This document shows positions 15,399 to 24,896 of a stretch of 47,140 nucleotides of DNA, one piece after another. Source of the DNA: an uncultured Bacilli bacterium (GTDB taxonomy: Bacteria > Bacillota_I > Bacilli_A > RF39 > UBA660); assembly GCA_947625575.1 (NCBI GenBank), contig CANQOV010000005.1:1-47140 (forward strand). Reading direction: 5' to 3'. Numbering within the stretch: position 1 is the first letter of the stretch; each line of letters begins with the position of its first letter. A program made the position numbers and the translations under genes. Below the pieces are notes generated by a model. It was not told where the DNA came from. It did not search any database and worked only from the letters and a program-made list of their open reading frames with translations.

Positions 15399-17578
15399 TA
15401 TTCTTTACCTCCGAAAGTTATCCATATATGATCTTTCTTAATTTCTTTTACAAACATACCCACTATATTAGCTTCTTCATGCACTGTTAATGTTTTTGTA
15501 TCTGTTCCTTGGTCTGTATTTCTATTAACAACTTCATCAGTGGTTAGGTTGATAGTTCTTTGTCCGTCTGCGTCAATTCTTGTTTTAGCATTTATATTAG
15601 AGTTGATTACTTCTATTCCTTTAGAAATATTTACAGTAGATGTAGTTGTTTCATTTTGGTTTTGCGAATACACAGCTTTAGTCTCGCCCGCATTAACCAT
15701 TAATTCATAAACAGCATATCCAGAGTTTGTATCGCAAGAAAACTTTACTTCAATATTTTTGGCTGTTACAGTTATTGGCAATTCAAACAATGTTTCATCT
15801 GCTGTCTGTTCTAAATCATATACTTTGTTATTTATAGTAACTGTGGCTATGGCTAAACTAATCAATCTTTTATATTTAAATGAAATATAGTAATTTCCGT
15901 TTAACACTTCTTGGTTTTGCATACAAGAGCCATTTTTTAACAATATACACGTTCTTGTTGCAGAGTTTTCTTCTGTTCCTCTATCCAATGTTCCTTGCCA
16001 AAATTCAAATCCGTCTCCCTCTGCAAATGCAAGCGATGTATTTCTAAAGATATTTAAACCACCAGTTGTTGAATAAATATTAGTTAAACCACTTTTGGCA
16101 TTTTCTATCAACTCATTTATTTGCTCTTTACCATAAAAATCATCTGTTATTTGAGATGTTATTAAATTAATATTTTGCTGATTGATTTCAATCGAATTAT
16201 TTATACCTGATAATTCATCAAGTAGCCCTTGTATGCGTTCTACTGACATAGTACCTGTAGTAATAAAATTTGCTACTATTTTTCCATCACTAGTTATGGC
16301 AGTTTCATAAGGACCATTTATACCATTTTTAGAAAAACCTAAACCTGCAATGTTCCATCTCCAAACATTTTTTGCTTGTTGAGGATCCTCATTATCAACG
16401 ATAAATAATTCTTCCCTAGTTTTTATAACATAGCCACCAAGAGCAGAAGTTAAAAGTCTTGAAGCATTGTTTTGAGCTTCAATTAAAATTGATTCTGGAT
16501 TAATATCTAAATTTTCCATTTGTTTTTGAATCATATTATTTTGTTCGTTTACTAATGATGCTTTCTCGCTTCCTAATTCAAAATTAACTATTTTTTCTTT
16601 CAAGACATCATAAATAATTTTTATAACTCTTGTTTTTATTTCCATGCCCCAAACTTTTGTTGTAATTGTATCTCCTAAATTAATGCTTTCAAGGTGTTGA
16701 AAGTTTTGATATTCAATTGTTTTAGATAAATCTTGATAATCAATTTTAATATTTACAGAAGGTAAATCTGCTCCATTTTTATATAGATCATTTACATAAT
16801 TTCTCATAATTTCATATGCTTGTTCTTCTGGTGTTTCTTCATCAATTGATACATCAACTTCAACTGTTTTTATTAATGGGAAAGGATAATTGTTAATAAG
16901 TGGACTATCAATAAATTTTTCTGGTAGCATTAATTCATTATTGCCGATTGGCATTATTCTTGTAGCTGTTTCTGTTATATCTGTTAGCATTTCAATGCTT
17001 TTTAAATTTTTCCCAAATTCTACAAAAACCCCATTATCATTACCTATTTGATTTTTATAATCTATTGTAAAATTATCTAAATCTATCTCTCCACCCCAGA
17101 CATTTATTAATGAATTGTCCGCAGTTAAAATCGCTTCTATAGGATTTTTTCTTACGTAATAAGCTGTATTTTCAGAAATAACATTACCTGTTACCTCAAA
17201 AGAATTTTCGTATGAAGTATGACTTAAAATATATCTTAAAGCATTTGTACCAGATTGATTAGTTGGTCTAACATCTAATAAAAAATTGTTATACAAATCA
17301 AAAAATATATGCAACGCATATATTTTTATAGTCTTATTTTTAGTAATTTGAAATATTCTAAATAGCTGATATTTCCCATTGTATTTACATTTTATAATAT
17401 TTAATTTTTCTAAATATTCACTGTTTAATCCATCAAGAGCATATTCAAATTCTAATTTATATGTTCCATTTAGTTCTCTAGTAATTTGAGGATTAGTTTT
17501 AAAATCTTTAAGATATCCTAGACCGTTTGTATCAAAACTTTTAAGTTTTAATTCAGTAAATTTATCATATATTAACAT
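15398..17578 (-). CDS. Phage tail endopeptidase / tail spike (Tal)
   Basis: 726 aa. The N-terminal part (about 1-350) follows the prophage endopeptidase-tail family: LNGTYKLEFEYALDGLNSEY, RIFQITKNKTIKIYALHIFF and repeated beta modules forming the tail hub. The central and C-terminal parts carry GGYVIKTREELFIVDNEDPQ and a carbohydrate-binding-like jelly-roll region. It overlaps Dit by 7 bp, the usual Dit-Tal arrangement. It probably forms the tail tip that contacts and opens the cell wall. Confidence 0.88.
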   Translation of the reverse strand: MLIYDKFTELKLKSFDTNGLGYLKDFKTNPQITRELNGTYKLEFEYALDGLNSEYLEKLNIIKCKYNGKYQLFRIFQITKNKTIKIYALHIFFDLYNNFLLDVRPTNQSGTNALRYILSHTSYENSFEVTGNVISENTAYYVRKNPIEAILTADNSLINVWGGEIDLDNFTIDYKNQIGNDNGVFVEFGKNLKSIEMLTDITETATRIMPIGNNELMLPEKFIDSPLINNYPFPLIKTVEVDVSIDEETPEEQAYEIMRNYVNDLYKNGADLPSVNIKIDYQDLSKTIEYQNFQHLESINLGDTITTKVWGMEIKTRVIKIIYDVLKEKIVNFELGSEKASLVNEQNNMIQKQMENLDINPESILIEAQNNASRLLTSALGGYVIKTREELFIVDNEDPQQAKNVWRWNIAGLGFSKNGINGPYETAITSDGKIVANFITTGTMSVERIQGLLDELSGINNSIEINQQNINLITSQITDDFYGKEQINELIENAKSGLTNIYSTTGGLNIFRNTSLAFAEGDGFEFWQGTLDRGTEENSATRTCILLKNGSCMQNQEVLNGNYYISFKYKRLISLAIATVTINNKVYDLEQTADETLFELPITVTAKNIEVKFSCDTNSGYAVYELMVNAGETKAVYSQNQNETTTSTVNISKGIEVINSNINAKTRIDADGQRTINLTTDEVVNRNTDQGTDTKTLTVHEEANIVGMFVKEIKKDHIWITFGGKE

Positions 17579-18267
17579 AAATTAGCCTCTCGATACTTGA
17601 TTTTAAAGCTTTCATAAGGATTGTTAATTGTGATATTATTATTTACTAAATTTAATTTTATTTGACTTAAGTCATCTCCACCGATTTTGTTTGATGCATT
17701 AACATTATCTATGGTTGCTATCATCATTTTAGTGTCAATTACTATTGTACCTTCAAGATTATATATATAAATATTTTTATTATTTATTTGTATTTGATAA
17801 TCTCCTTCTCCAGTTAATTCTAAAATTGGTGATGCTTCTATAGTTCCTTTGATATCAAATTCATTTTCGATATTCGTTATTTCGTATTCTTGATAACTTT
17901 CGTTAATTGGCTGAACTTCAAATTTTAGAATAAAATTATACCAATATTCAGCCACAGAAGTTAAGTCAATATTGTTATTAATAGTAACATCAAAAACTTT
18001 ATTAAGGTTGTTAGATAACCTTAATTTTCCACTTCCTTGAAGCCATTTAGCAATTAATGGTATGTTTTCACTTTTACTAAAATAACACTCAATAGAACGA
18101 TCATATGAATCATAACAATTATCTGTTTCATGAAGTGTTCCGTTTCTTCCTTCAATTGTAATTGTATCAATTCTTTTTTTTGGAAATGTAAAATTATCAA
18201 AAGTACCACATTTTATTCCAAAATCTCTTGAATCAATATCATTATAAATAAAATAATTCTCAATCAT
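17572..18267 (-). CDS. Distal tail protein (Dit)
   Basis: 231 aa Sipho_tail family protein: FGIKCGTFDNFTFPKKRIDT, EGRNGTLHETDNCYD, and AEYWYNFILKFEVQPI before a galectin-like C-terminal domain. It forms the hexameric ring joining tail tube and Tal. It overlaps the tape measure gene by 4 bp and Tal by 7 bp. Confidence 0.88.
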   Translation of the reverse strand: MIENYFIYNDIDSRDFGIKCGTFDNFTFPKKRIDTITIEGRNGTLHETDNCYDSYDRSIECYFSKSENIPLIAKWLQGSGKLRLSNNLNKVFDVTINNNIDLTSVAEYWYNFILKFEVQPINESYQEYEITNIENEFDIKGTIEASPILELTGEGDYQIQINNKNIYIYNLEGTIVIDTKMMIATIDNVNASNKIGGDDLSQIKLNLVNNNITINNPYESFKIKYREANLC

Positions 18268-20489
18268 CCCGTTACCTCCTTCTGTTTTAAATAAAATGCT
18301 AATTCTTCGGCAAGACTTTCAATATCCTTATCACTATTATTATTAAAAGTATCAATATTTAAATAAATTGGTCTTATTTCTGCTGGTGTTATATTTTCTT
18401 GAGTTACTCTAGACATAGACAATTCTGGATCTACTGCAGTTGTAACTTCATCTGATAATTCACTCATTGCATTTTGAACGTGTGGAATTGAATCAAGTAT
18501 ACCTTCAGCAGTTCCTAAACCGATATTTAAACCTATCTCATCTTCGAATAATTTTGATGGTGAGTGGATGCCAAATAAATTTTTTATAAAGTCAAATACA
18601 TTACCTACCCACTCTTTAATTTTATCTTTAATCCATTTAAAAGAATCCTTTATACCTTGCCAAAGACCTTTAATTAAATCCAATCCAACTTCTCCCATTT
18701 TAGAAATACCATCTTTCAATCCATTTACTAAAGATGTTATTATCTCGGGAATTTTTGCCACAAGTTTTGGGATTGCTTTTATAAGACCAACTCCCAATTT
18801 TACAGTTAATTCAATTCCTAAAGTTACAAGTTTTGGGAGATTATTGGTAACCGCAGAGATTAATTTTTCTATTATTATTGGAATCTGATCTATTAAAGTA
18901 GGAAGTGCAGATATCAATCCATCACAAAGCCCTAAAATTATTTGGATGCCTGAATCAATGATTAAATCTATATTATCTAAAATCGTGTTAACAACAGTTA
19001 ATAGAGAACTTATAATTATTGGTATCAAACTTGGTATTGCAGATATTAAGCCATTACAAAGTTCTAAAATTATTTGGATGCCTGATGACAAAATTGTTGG
19101 CAAATTTAAAATGATAGCCTGACTCAATGAGTTGATGACCTGTATAATCGCAGGCAATATAACATTTAAATTACTTGTCATCCCATTTATCAGAGTTGTT
19201 ATTAATTGAATACCACTTTGCAGAATAGTTGGCAAATTAGAAGATATAACATTAATTAGGGATGTGATTAAATTGTTCCCAATTTCCATCATTTTTGGAA
19301 TTTGAATAGAAAGATTATTTATAAAATCATTTATATATGTAATAAATTGATTGGTTGCTTCTTCAATTGTACCTTCATCACCGCCCAAAATTGAAGCAAT
19401 TAAATTATTAAATGATCCGCCAATTTCATTAACATCGCCTAAAAGTGATGATAATGCAGGAGCAAAAGCAGAAGCTATTATATTCCCAGTTGATGAAGTA
19501 ATTGTTGAGAATTTCTGCATTTCATCGTCTAATGAGCCTAAAGCTTTTAAACCTTCTGAATTTAAAACAGCACCCATTTTGGATGCTTCTGCTGTTAACT
19601 CATTTATACCTTGACTTCCTAATGCAATTAAAGGATTTAAATCTTGAGCAGATTTACCAAAAATGCTCATAGCTATTGAATTTCTTTCTGTTTCGTTAGA
19701 AATGTTCCCTAAAGCATCAATACACTCCCAATAAACCTCTTCGCTATCTCTTAAATTCCCGTTTGCGTCAGTAACAGAAACACCTAAAGTTTTATAAGCA
19801 TCATTTCCAGCAGCCATTTGCTTAATATTTTTAGCCATTGATGAGGTCAAAGTATCAGTTGAAACATCAACTAATTCACTAACAGCTTGATATTTTTGTA
19901 ATGCTTCTGTACTTAAACCTGTTTGTGTAGACATAGTTAAAATTTCATCAGCATATTTTGCCCCTGATGAAATTGCTCCAGTAAATGCAGAGCCAATTTT
20001 TTCAATACCTGAAACTAAAGATTTTAAACCGTTTGTTAATGCATCACTAATCAAATTTGCTTTTAATACATCTCCAAAAATACTTGTTTTTTCTGATGTT
20101 TTCTCTTCTTCTTCACCAAATTTATTCATTTCTGAAGTCGTACTATCAATCTGATTATTTACTTTTTGGAGTGCTGTTTGATTATCGATTAATGTATTTT
20201 GCCATTTTTGGGCTTCTTTAGAGTCTTCACCATATACTTCAACTGCTTTTTTATGCATTTCATACGAAAGACTAACTTTTTCAGCAAGTTGAGCCTGTTG
20301 TTTTTCTAATATTGACAATTTTGATTGATAAGTCTCTATTGAAGCATTATTACTGTCTAATTGCACGTTTGTTAAATTTAATTGTTTATTCATCGTATTT
20401 ATATTACTTGTAATATCTCTAATCGCAGATAAAGCCTCACTCTGGTCAACACTAAATTGTAAATCTACTCCATCTTTCTTCTTCGCCAT
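18264..20489 (-). CDS. Tail tape measure protein
   Basis: 741 aa. N-terminal coiled coil (about 20-130), a TMP-type core around residues 170-290 (ALQKYQAVSELVDVSTDTLT, MSIFGKSAQDLNPLIALGSQ), then long repeated hydrophobic helices (IQIILELCNGLISAIPSLIP appears with a near-copy) and the typical LFGIHSPSKLFEDEIG before the C-terminus. It sets tail length and is ejected with the DNA. No muralytic domain was seen. AGAGAGGTGA precedes the ATG, and the gpGT stop overlaps this SD. Confidence 0.93.
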   Translation of the reverse strand: MAKKKDGVDLQFSVDQSEALSAIRDITSNINTMNKQLNLTNVQLDSNNASIETYQSKLSILEKQQAQLAEKVSLSYEMHKKAVEVYGEDSKEAQKWQNTLIDNQTALQKVNNQIDSTTSEMNKFGEEEEKTSEKTSIFGDVLKANLISDALTNGLKSLVSGIEKIGSAFTGAISSGAKYADEILTMSTQTGLSTEALQKYQAVSELVDVSTDTLTSSMAKNIKQMAAGNDAYKTLGVSVTDANGNLRDSEEVYWECIDALGNISNETERNSIAMSIFGKSAQDLNPLIALGSQGINELTAEASKMGAVLNSEGLKALGSLDDEMQKFSTITSSTGNIIASAFAPALSSLLGDVNEIGGSFNNLIASILGGDEGTIEEATNQFITYINDFINNLSIQIPKMMEIGNNLITSLINVISSNLPTILQSGIQLITTLINGMTSNLNVILPAIIQVINSLSQAIILNLPTILSSGIQIILELCNGLISAIPSLIPIIISSLLTVVNTILDNIDLIIDSGIQIILGLCDGLISALPTLIDQIPIIIEKLISAVTNNLPKLVTLGIELTVKLGVGLIKAIPKLVAKIPEIITSLVNGLKDGISKMGEVGLDLIKGLWQGIKDSFKWIKDKIKEWVGNVFDFIKNLFGIHSPSKLFEDEIGLNIGLGTAEGILDSIPHVQNAMSELSDEVTTAVDPELSMSRVTQENITPAEIRPIYLNIDTFNNNSDKDIESLAEELAFYLKQKEVTG

Positions 20490-20493
20490 ATAA

Positions 20494-21023
20494 TCACCTC
20501 TCTTTAGGATTTTTAATGTAAGAATCCCAACTCATTTTGTTTATATAAACTAAATCCAAAAATCGAATATCAAAATTCCAAAAAGTGTTTTCAGGTATGC
20601 CTGCAATTAATACATAAAGTGTATAAATGTCGGCTAAAGTATTAATTTTTAAATCAGGTATCATATACCTTTTCTTTCCTTTTTTAGATTTTGAAGTTGC
20701 TAATTTTATCGATTTTTGGAAGGCTAGTTTTTTTCGTCGTTATTGTTTCCTATAATATTTGAAAAAATTTCTAAATCACGTTTAAAGTCAAATGTAGAGC
20801 TATCTAAAAATTCTTCATAAGAAAGTGGATTTTCATCATTATTACCACCAAGATATCCAACATACAAAATTTGCATTACTGTTTCGTGATCAATAGTGTG
20901 TTTTGTAGATACAGCAGCAATTAAATCTTTTGCATTAGGATTATTTGATTGAAACTTAAATAAATTTTTATAATTTAATTCAAAATTAATTTCTTTACCA
21001 TTTTTTAAAATATATTTTTTCAT
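20494..21023 (-). CDS. Tail assembly chaperone gpGT, made by -1 frameshift
   Basis: The gpG frame ends GAC GAA AAA AAC TAG. The slippery heptamer A AAA AAC at 20733-20727 directly before the stop allows a -1 shift. The new frame continues for 77 residues (LAFQKSIKLATSKSKKGKKR ... NPKER) to a TGA at 20494, five bases from the tape measure ATG. The G/GT arrangement upstream of the tape measure is conserved in long-tailed phages. The GT extension is not on the ORF track because it has no start of its own. Confidence 0.88.
20724..21023 (-). CDS. Tail assembly chaperone gpG
   Basis: 99 aa: MKKYILKNGKEINFELNYKN, with an acidic C-terminus NIIGNNNDEKN. Position between major tail protein and tape measure, small size and the slippery sequence at its end identify the gpG-type chaperone. 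AAGGAGGAAAAA precedes the start. Confidence 0.85.
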   Translation of the reverse strand: MKKYILKNGKEINFELNYKNLFKFQSNNPNAKDLIAAVSTKHTIDHETVMQILYVGYLGGNNDENPLSYEEFLDSSTFDFKRDLEIFSNIIGNNNDEKN

Positions 21024-21083
21024 TTTTTCCTCCTTGAAATAAAAAAAATAAGAGGAATAGTAAATATACTATCCCTCAAAAAT

Positions 21084-21662
21084 TTAAGCAGCAGGTGAGG
21101 CTTTCACCAAATCAGGTGAAAAGCTTGTCAACCATTGCTTTTTTACGTCTTCATCTGTAACATCTTTTTCATAAGCCTCATAATAACATTTGTTATTTTT
21201 GTCATATACGGCATTAAACTCTAAACTCAAATATGCTAATTCAGTTTGAGAATTGTCTATGTCCTTAATAAAGCCAGATACATTAGTTAATTTTGGAAAT
21301 GCTATATATTTTTTGTCTGTTCTATCCAAATTATAAACAAGAGCAGCAAATATAAAATTTTTTGAAACTGAATTTTTATCTAATGCGTAAACACCATCTT
21401 TTAAACCTTTATTTGTCAAACCAAAAAGATTTCTTGCTACTATTTTACTAATATGTGCTTCAATAGAAACAGTTAAATAAGATGTTTTTGTTACTGCTTT
21501 TAATTGTTCAATTCCACAGTTTTTAACAACTTTTTGTAATTCTGGCTCAATACTTAATGTACCAACGCAGCCAAATGGCTCGCTTTCTTCTGGCTCATCA
21601 GTTTCACTTAAAAATTGTGCTGATGCTTCTTCGATTAAATATTCTTCATATTCATTGTTCAT
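21084..21662 (-). CDS. Major tail tube protein (phi13-type)
   Basis: 192 aa. Shows the phi13-family layout: TSYLTVSIEAHISKIVARNL, GLKDGVYALDKNS, FAALVYNLDRTDKKYIAFPK, then LTNVSGFIKDIDNSQTELAY and LSLEFNAVYD. It forms the stacked hexameric rings of the tail tube. It overlaps the preceding HK97-gp10-like gene by 4 bp. An unusually acidic N-terminus (EEYLIEEASAQFLSETDEPE) precedes the core. Confidence 0.85.
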   Translation of the reverse strand: MNNEYEEYLIEEASAQFLSETDEPEESEPFGCVGTLSIEPELQKVVKNCGIEQLKAVTKTSYLTVSIEAHISKIVARNLFGLTNKGLKDGVYALDKNSVSKNFIFAALVYNLDRTDKKYIAFPKLTNVSGFIKDIDNSQTELAYLSLEFNAVYDKNNKCYYEAYEKDVTDEDVKKQWLTSFSPDLVKASPAA

Positions 21663-22087
21663 TTTAATTTATCCTCCATTTCTTTTTTTAAATTTTCTTG
21701 TAAATCTTGAGCAATTTTTGGAATTGCTTTATTAATACCACGATTCATAAAATCATTAGGTGTTTTGTCAACTGAATTACCTACACCTAAAGCAGGAAAA
21801 ACTAAATAATAAAAAGGATTTGTTGTCATAACAATAAATCCTAAATTTGTATTTTTAGTTTGTAAACTATCGCTTTCTTTGGCGTAAGTTTTAGGCTGAC
21901 CCTTATAATTTTTTTTTCGTGGTTTTGAAGTTGGCATTTCTTGTTTTATTAAATTCATGGTATATTCTGTTGCAACATTATGTAAATACTCATTAATTAC
22001 TTTTTCAGCAACATTTGGTAATGCTTTTATTGAATCTTGTAATTTACTTAACTGTTCAAAATTTTTTAACTCAAATACTGCTTTCAT
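21659..22087 (-). CDS. HK97 gp10-like head-tail/tail completion protein
   Basis: 142 aa. N-terminal helix with MKAVFELKNFEQLSKLQDSI, a basic stretch KPRKKNYKGQPKT and a C-terminal PNDFMNRGINKAIPKIAQDL helix, the pattern of HK97 gp10 proteins. It sits in a string of overlapping connector genes. Confidence 0.75.
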   Translation of the reverse strand: MKAVFELKNFEQLSKLQDSIKALPNVAEKVINEYLHNVATEYTMNLIKQEMPTSKPRKKNYKGQPKTYAKESDSLQTKNTNLGFIVMTTNPFYYLVFPALGVGNSVDKTPNDFMNRGINKAIPKIAQDLQENLKKEMEDKLK

Positions 22088-22422
22088 TTTTTTATAACTC
22101 TCGTAAAAGTTAATTCTAAAGTGTCTACATATTGATTAGTGTTAGGCTTTTGAAAATGACTATAAACACCATCGCCATTTAAAACTAATCCTAATTTTTC
22201 AATGGTGTTTATAATATCTATTTCTAAATAATTATCATTTGAATAATTTTCTGATACCCAAACAAGAGAAATATCTTGATAAAATTTACAATTACTTTTT
22301 CTTATTTTGCTTTCAGTGTAGAAAAAATAATTATAATCTGTTATTTGTTCTTCATAAACAATATCTTTATAAATAGGCAATTTAAATTTTTTTAATGCTT
22401 CAACTATTTCTTCGTTTGTCAT
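22084..22422 (-). CDS. Phage tail terminator/completion-like protein
   Basis: 112 aa. NYFFYTESKIRKSNCKFYQD then ISLVWVSENYSNDNYLEIDI and LELTFTRVIKK resemble the small tail-completion proteins (DUF806 type) of Firmicute siphoviruses. The assignment rests mainly on its place among connectors. It overlaps both neighbours. Confidence 0.6.
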   Translation of the reverse strand: MTNEEIVEALKKFKLPIYKDIVYEEQITDYNYFFYTESKIRKSNCKFYQDISLVWVSENYSNDNYLEIDIINTIEKLGLVLNGDGVYSHFQKPNTNQYVDTLELTFTRVIKK

Positions 22423-22753
22423 TTATTATCACCAACTTCAAATACAAATAAGTACTTAACTTATCTGAATCAATTTTGTATATATCATAAATTTCATCTT
22501 CGATTTTAACTTTTGCATTTGGGCTTATTTTCCTAATTGGAATTTTAACTTTTTTGTCTAATGAATAACCTAAAGAATTTGCTAATTCTAAATCTTCGTT
22601 TCTTTTTGATAATTCTGCAAAACAATATAAACTATTAGTTGTAAACGTTTCTCCAATTTTTTTATTTGATTTATCATAAATTGGAGACATAAAACCATAT
22701 TCTAAAACACCATCGTTATAAACCTCGTGATTAAGTTGATTCTTCGTTATCAT
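22400..22753 (-). CDS. Phage head closure (head-tail adaptor) protein
   Basis: 117 aa beta-rich protein beginning with VYNDGVLEYGFM and KIPIRKISPNAKVKIEDEIY. Size, beta content and position after the gp6-like connector fit an SPP1 gp16 / head-closure role. Confidence 0.65.
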   Translation of the reverse strand: MITKNQLNHEVYNDGVLEYGFMSPIYDKSNKKIGETFTTNSLYCFAELSKRNEDLELANSLGYSLDKKVKIPIRKISPNAKVKIEDEIYDIYKIDSDKLSTYLYLKLVIINDKRRNS

Positions 22754-23009
22754 AAATGGCGTATTTTAACTGTAATTCGAGTATATTTGATTTAAAATTT
22801 TGATCAAAGTATTCTAAAGTATAGTTTCTAACATATCTACAATAATCTTTTAATAATGCTCTTGCTTTTAAATCCTTATCAAAATCAAGAGACACACCTA
22901 CTTTTTCATTTAAGTGTGCCTCTCCTTCTTTTATAATTTGTTCTAAATTATCATTAGTTATTGGCTCATCCCACGTAATCGCTAGATAGCGTTTAACTTC
23001 TTCTAGCAT
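22731..23009 (-). CDS. Phage head-tail connector, gp6-like
   Basis: 92 aa, all-helical: MLEEVKRYLAITWDEPITND then LKDYCRYVRNYTLEYFDQNF. This is the pattern of HK97 gp6-like adaptor proteins that follow the capsid gene and bind the portal ring. Confidence 0.8.
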   Translation of the reverse strand: MLEEVKRYLAITWDEPITNDNLEQIIKEGEAHLNEKVGVSLDFDKDLKARALLKDYCRYVRNYTLEYFDQNFKSNILELQLKYAIYDNEEST

Positions 23010-23022
23010 ATTATCACCTCAA

Positions 23023-24189
23023 TTATGCTGCAGCAACTTCTTTAGTTTTTACTGGATTTTCATCAGTGTTTGTAACAACTACTTTTACTTCACTATCTGC
23101 TTTTAAACCGCTGATATCAAATAAAATAAATGAATCGTTATCAACTGGACGTCCATTTGCAAGCATTTTTGTTACATAAACTCTTTCATCTTCTAAAAAG
23201 TGAACTTCATCTGAATATTCAATTTTTTGATTAGAAGCAACACCTAAAAAATATTTTTGGCTTAATCCCATGATTGCTTTTCCAGTATCAACAACTGATG
23301 ATTCAATAAATTTAATTGGATATGGTAATGTTTGAACGTAAACACCTGCAGAATTTAAAACTAATGTTGATGGTAATATTTTTGTTAGATAATCAAACGG
23401 ATTAACAATAAATATTACATTTGATATTTTTCTTTTACCATCTTTAGTTAATTTTGCAATTTCATTTAAAATTGTTGTAGGCTTAAAATCATTTAATTTT
23501 ACTGCATCTTTTTGTGGATATACTCCTTCTTGAACAGATCCTTTTAAGTTTCTATCCATACCGATTGGCTGTTCTTTACCAGTACCAGTTATAATACCTT
23601 TTTCAAGACCTAATGATAATGCTTCAAACAAGATTGCTCTTATGAAACTTTCAAGCCAAACTGGTCCAAGTTCTAGATAAGATTTACAAATTGGTAAAAA
23701 TGCAGATAATTTATAAACATTTACACTTTCTTTTGAGAAACCACTTGCAATTTCTTTTGTAATTTCTGCACATAATGGACCCCAAACTGCTAAATCAACA
23801 TCGCCATTTCTAATCATCAATTCTGTAATACCAGTTACATTTTGGAATTGAATTTCTGATAATAAAGGATGATTGTCTGCTAAATCTTCAAAAACTCTTT
23901 CAATTGTAGTTGTAGGTAATGTTAAATCTGCCCCAGTTAAAGAGCCATTTACTTTAATTGTTGAAATTAATTTTTCATAATATGCTTTTTCTTTTGAAGT
24001 TAATTGAGCAAAACCTCTTTTACTTAAAATTTCTGCATCATTACTTTCTTTAATCTCCTCATACTTTTCTGCTAAATTTTTTGCAACACTTTCCATGTAC
24101 TCCATAACGGCTTGTGCTTGCTCATCAGGATTATCACTTTTTAATGCTTCCATCATTTTTGCTTTTAAATCTTCTTCAATATTTTTCAT
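23023..24189 (-). CDS. Major capsid protein, HK97 family
   Basis: 388 aa. An N-terminal helical scaffold-like region (about 1-85, KAKMMEALKSDNPDEQAQAV) is followed by the HK97 core: GADLTLPTTTIERVFEDLAD, ISNVIFIVNPFDYLTKILPS and VYVQTLPYPIKFIESSVV. The scaffold part is probably removed by the ClpP-like protease encoded just before it. Confidence 0.92.
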   Translation of the reverse strand: MKNIEEDLKAKMMEALKSDNPDEQAQAVMEYMESVAKNLAEKYEEIKESNDAEILSKRGFAQLTSKEKAYYEKLISTIKVNGSLTGADLTLPTTTIERVFEDLADNHPLLSEIQFQNVTGITELMIRNGDVDLAVWGPLCAEITKEIASGFSKESVNVYKLSAFLPICKSYLELGPVWLESFIRAILFEALSLGLEKGIITGTGKEQPIGMDRNLKGSVQEGVYPQKDAVKLNDFKPTTILNEIAKLTKDGKRKISNVIFIVNPFDYLTKILPSTLVLNSAGVYVQTLPYPIKFIESSVVDTGKAIMGLSQKYFLGVASNQKIEYSDEVHFLEDERVYVTKMLANGRPVDNDSFILFDISGLKADSEVKVVVTNTDENPVKTKEVAAA

Positions 24190-24191
24190 TT

Positions 24192-24896
24192 TTATTTTCC
24201 TCCTATCATTTTCTCTAAAAATATTGTTTTAAATTGCTTCTTTTCTTCTTTTTCTTGCTCTTCTGGTTGTTTAATTGGCATCGCTAATTCCATTTTTTTT
24301 AATTTTTGTAATAATTTTGAAATTGCTAAAGACTGTTGAGCAACATTTTTATTATTTAACTCAATAACTTCATCGGCAAAACCAAGTTGAACACACTCTT
24401 CAGCAGTAAGCCAAGTTTCTTCATCCAAAAGTTTTATTAATTCTTCTTTAGTAATTTTAATTTTGGATAAATAACTTTCAATTGAGGCTGTCATTATTTT
24501 GTCTAAATCATCTGCTTGCTTTCTTAATTCTTTTGAATTGCCCTCTGCATATGTCCAACAATTATGAATCATCATAAATGTGTTTTTTGGCATATAAATT
24601 TTGTCTCCAGCCATGGCAATTACGCTTGCAATAGAACAAGCACAAGAATCAACATAAACATTTACTTTTGCTGGATGATTTTTTAACAAATTATAAATTG
24701 CTATACCAGTAAAAACATCGCCACCATAAGAATTTAAATGAACATTGATTTCTTTTACATTTAAATTTTCAATTGTACTTTTAATTGTTTGTGCTGATAC
24801 ATCACCTTCCCACCAAGCATAAGGAACAATGTCTCCATAAATGTAAATGTCTACGCTTTCATCTGTTTGATTTGCAAGCTGAATAAATTTACTCAT
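24192..24896 (-). CDS. Phage head maturation protease, ClpP-like
   Basis: 234 aa S14-type serine protease. IYIYGDIVPYAWWEGDVSAQ, NSYGGDVFTGIAIYN (oxyanion loop), the nucleophile segment SCACSIASVIAMAGD and the His in FMMIHNC are visible, with KEELIKLLDEETWLTAEECV following as in phage ClpP proteases. It processes the capsid scaffold. It overlaps the portal gene by 8 bp. Confidence 0.92.
   Translation of the reverse strand: MSKFIQLANQTDESVDIYIYGDIVPYAWWEGDVSAQTIKSTIENLNVKEINVHLNSYGGDVFTGIAIYNLLKNHPAKVNVYVDSCACSIASVIAMAGDKIYMPKNTFMMIHNCWTYAEGNSKELRKQADDLDKIMTASIESYLSKIKITKEELIKLLDEETWLTAEECVQLGFADEVIELNNKNVAQQSLAISKLLQKLKKMELAMPIKQPEEQEKEEKKQFKTIFLEKMIGGK

Noticed and set aside
18568-19614. 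Plus-strand ORFs inside the tape measure gene
   Set aside because: Antisense shadows of a long coding gene.
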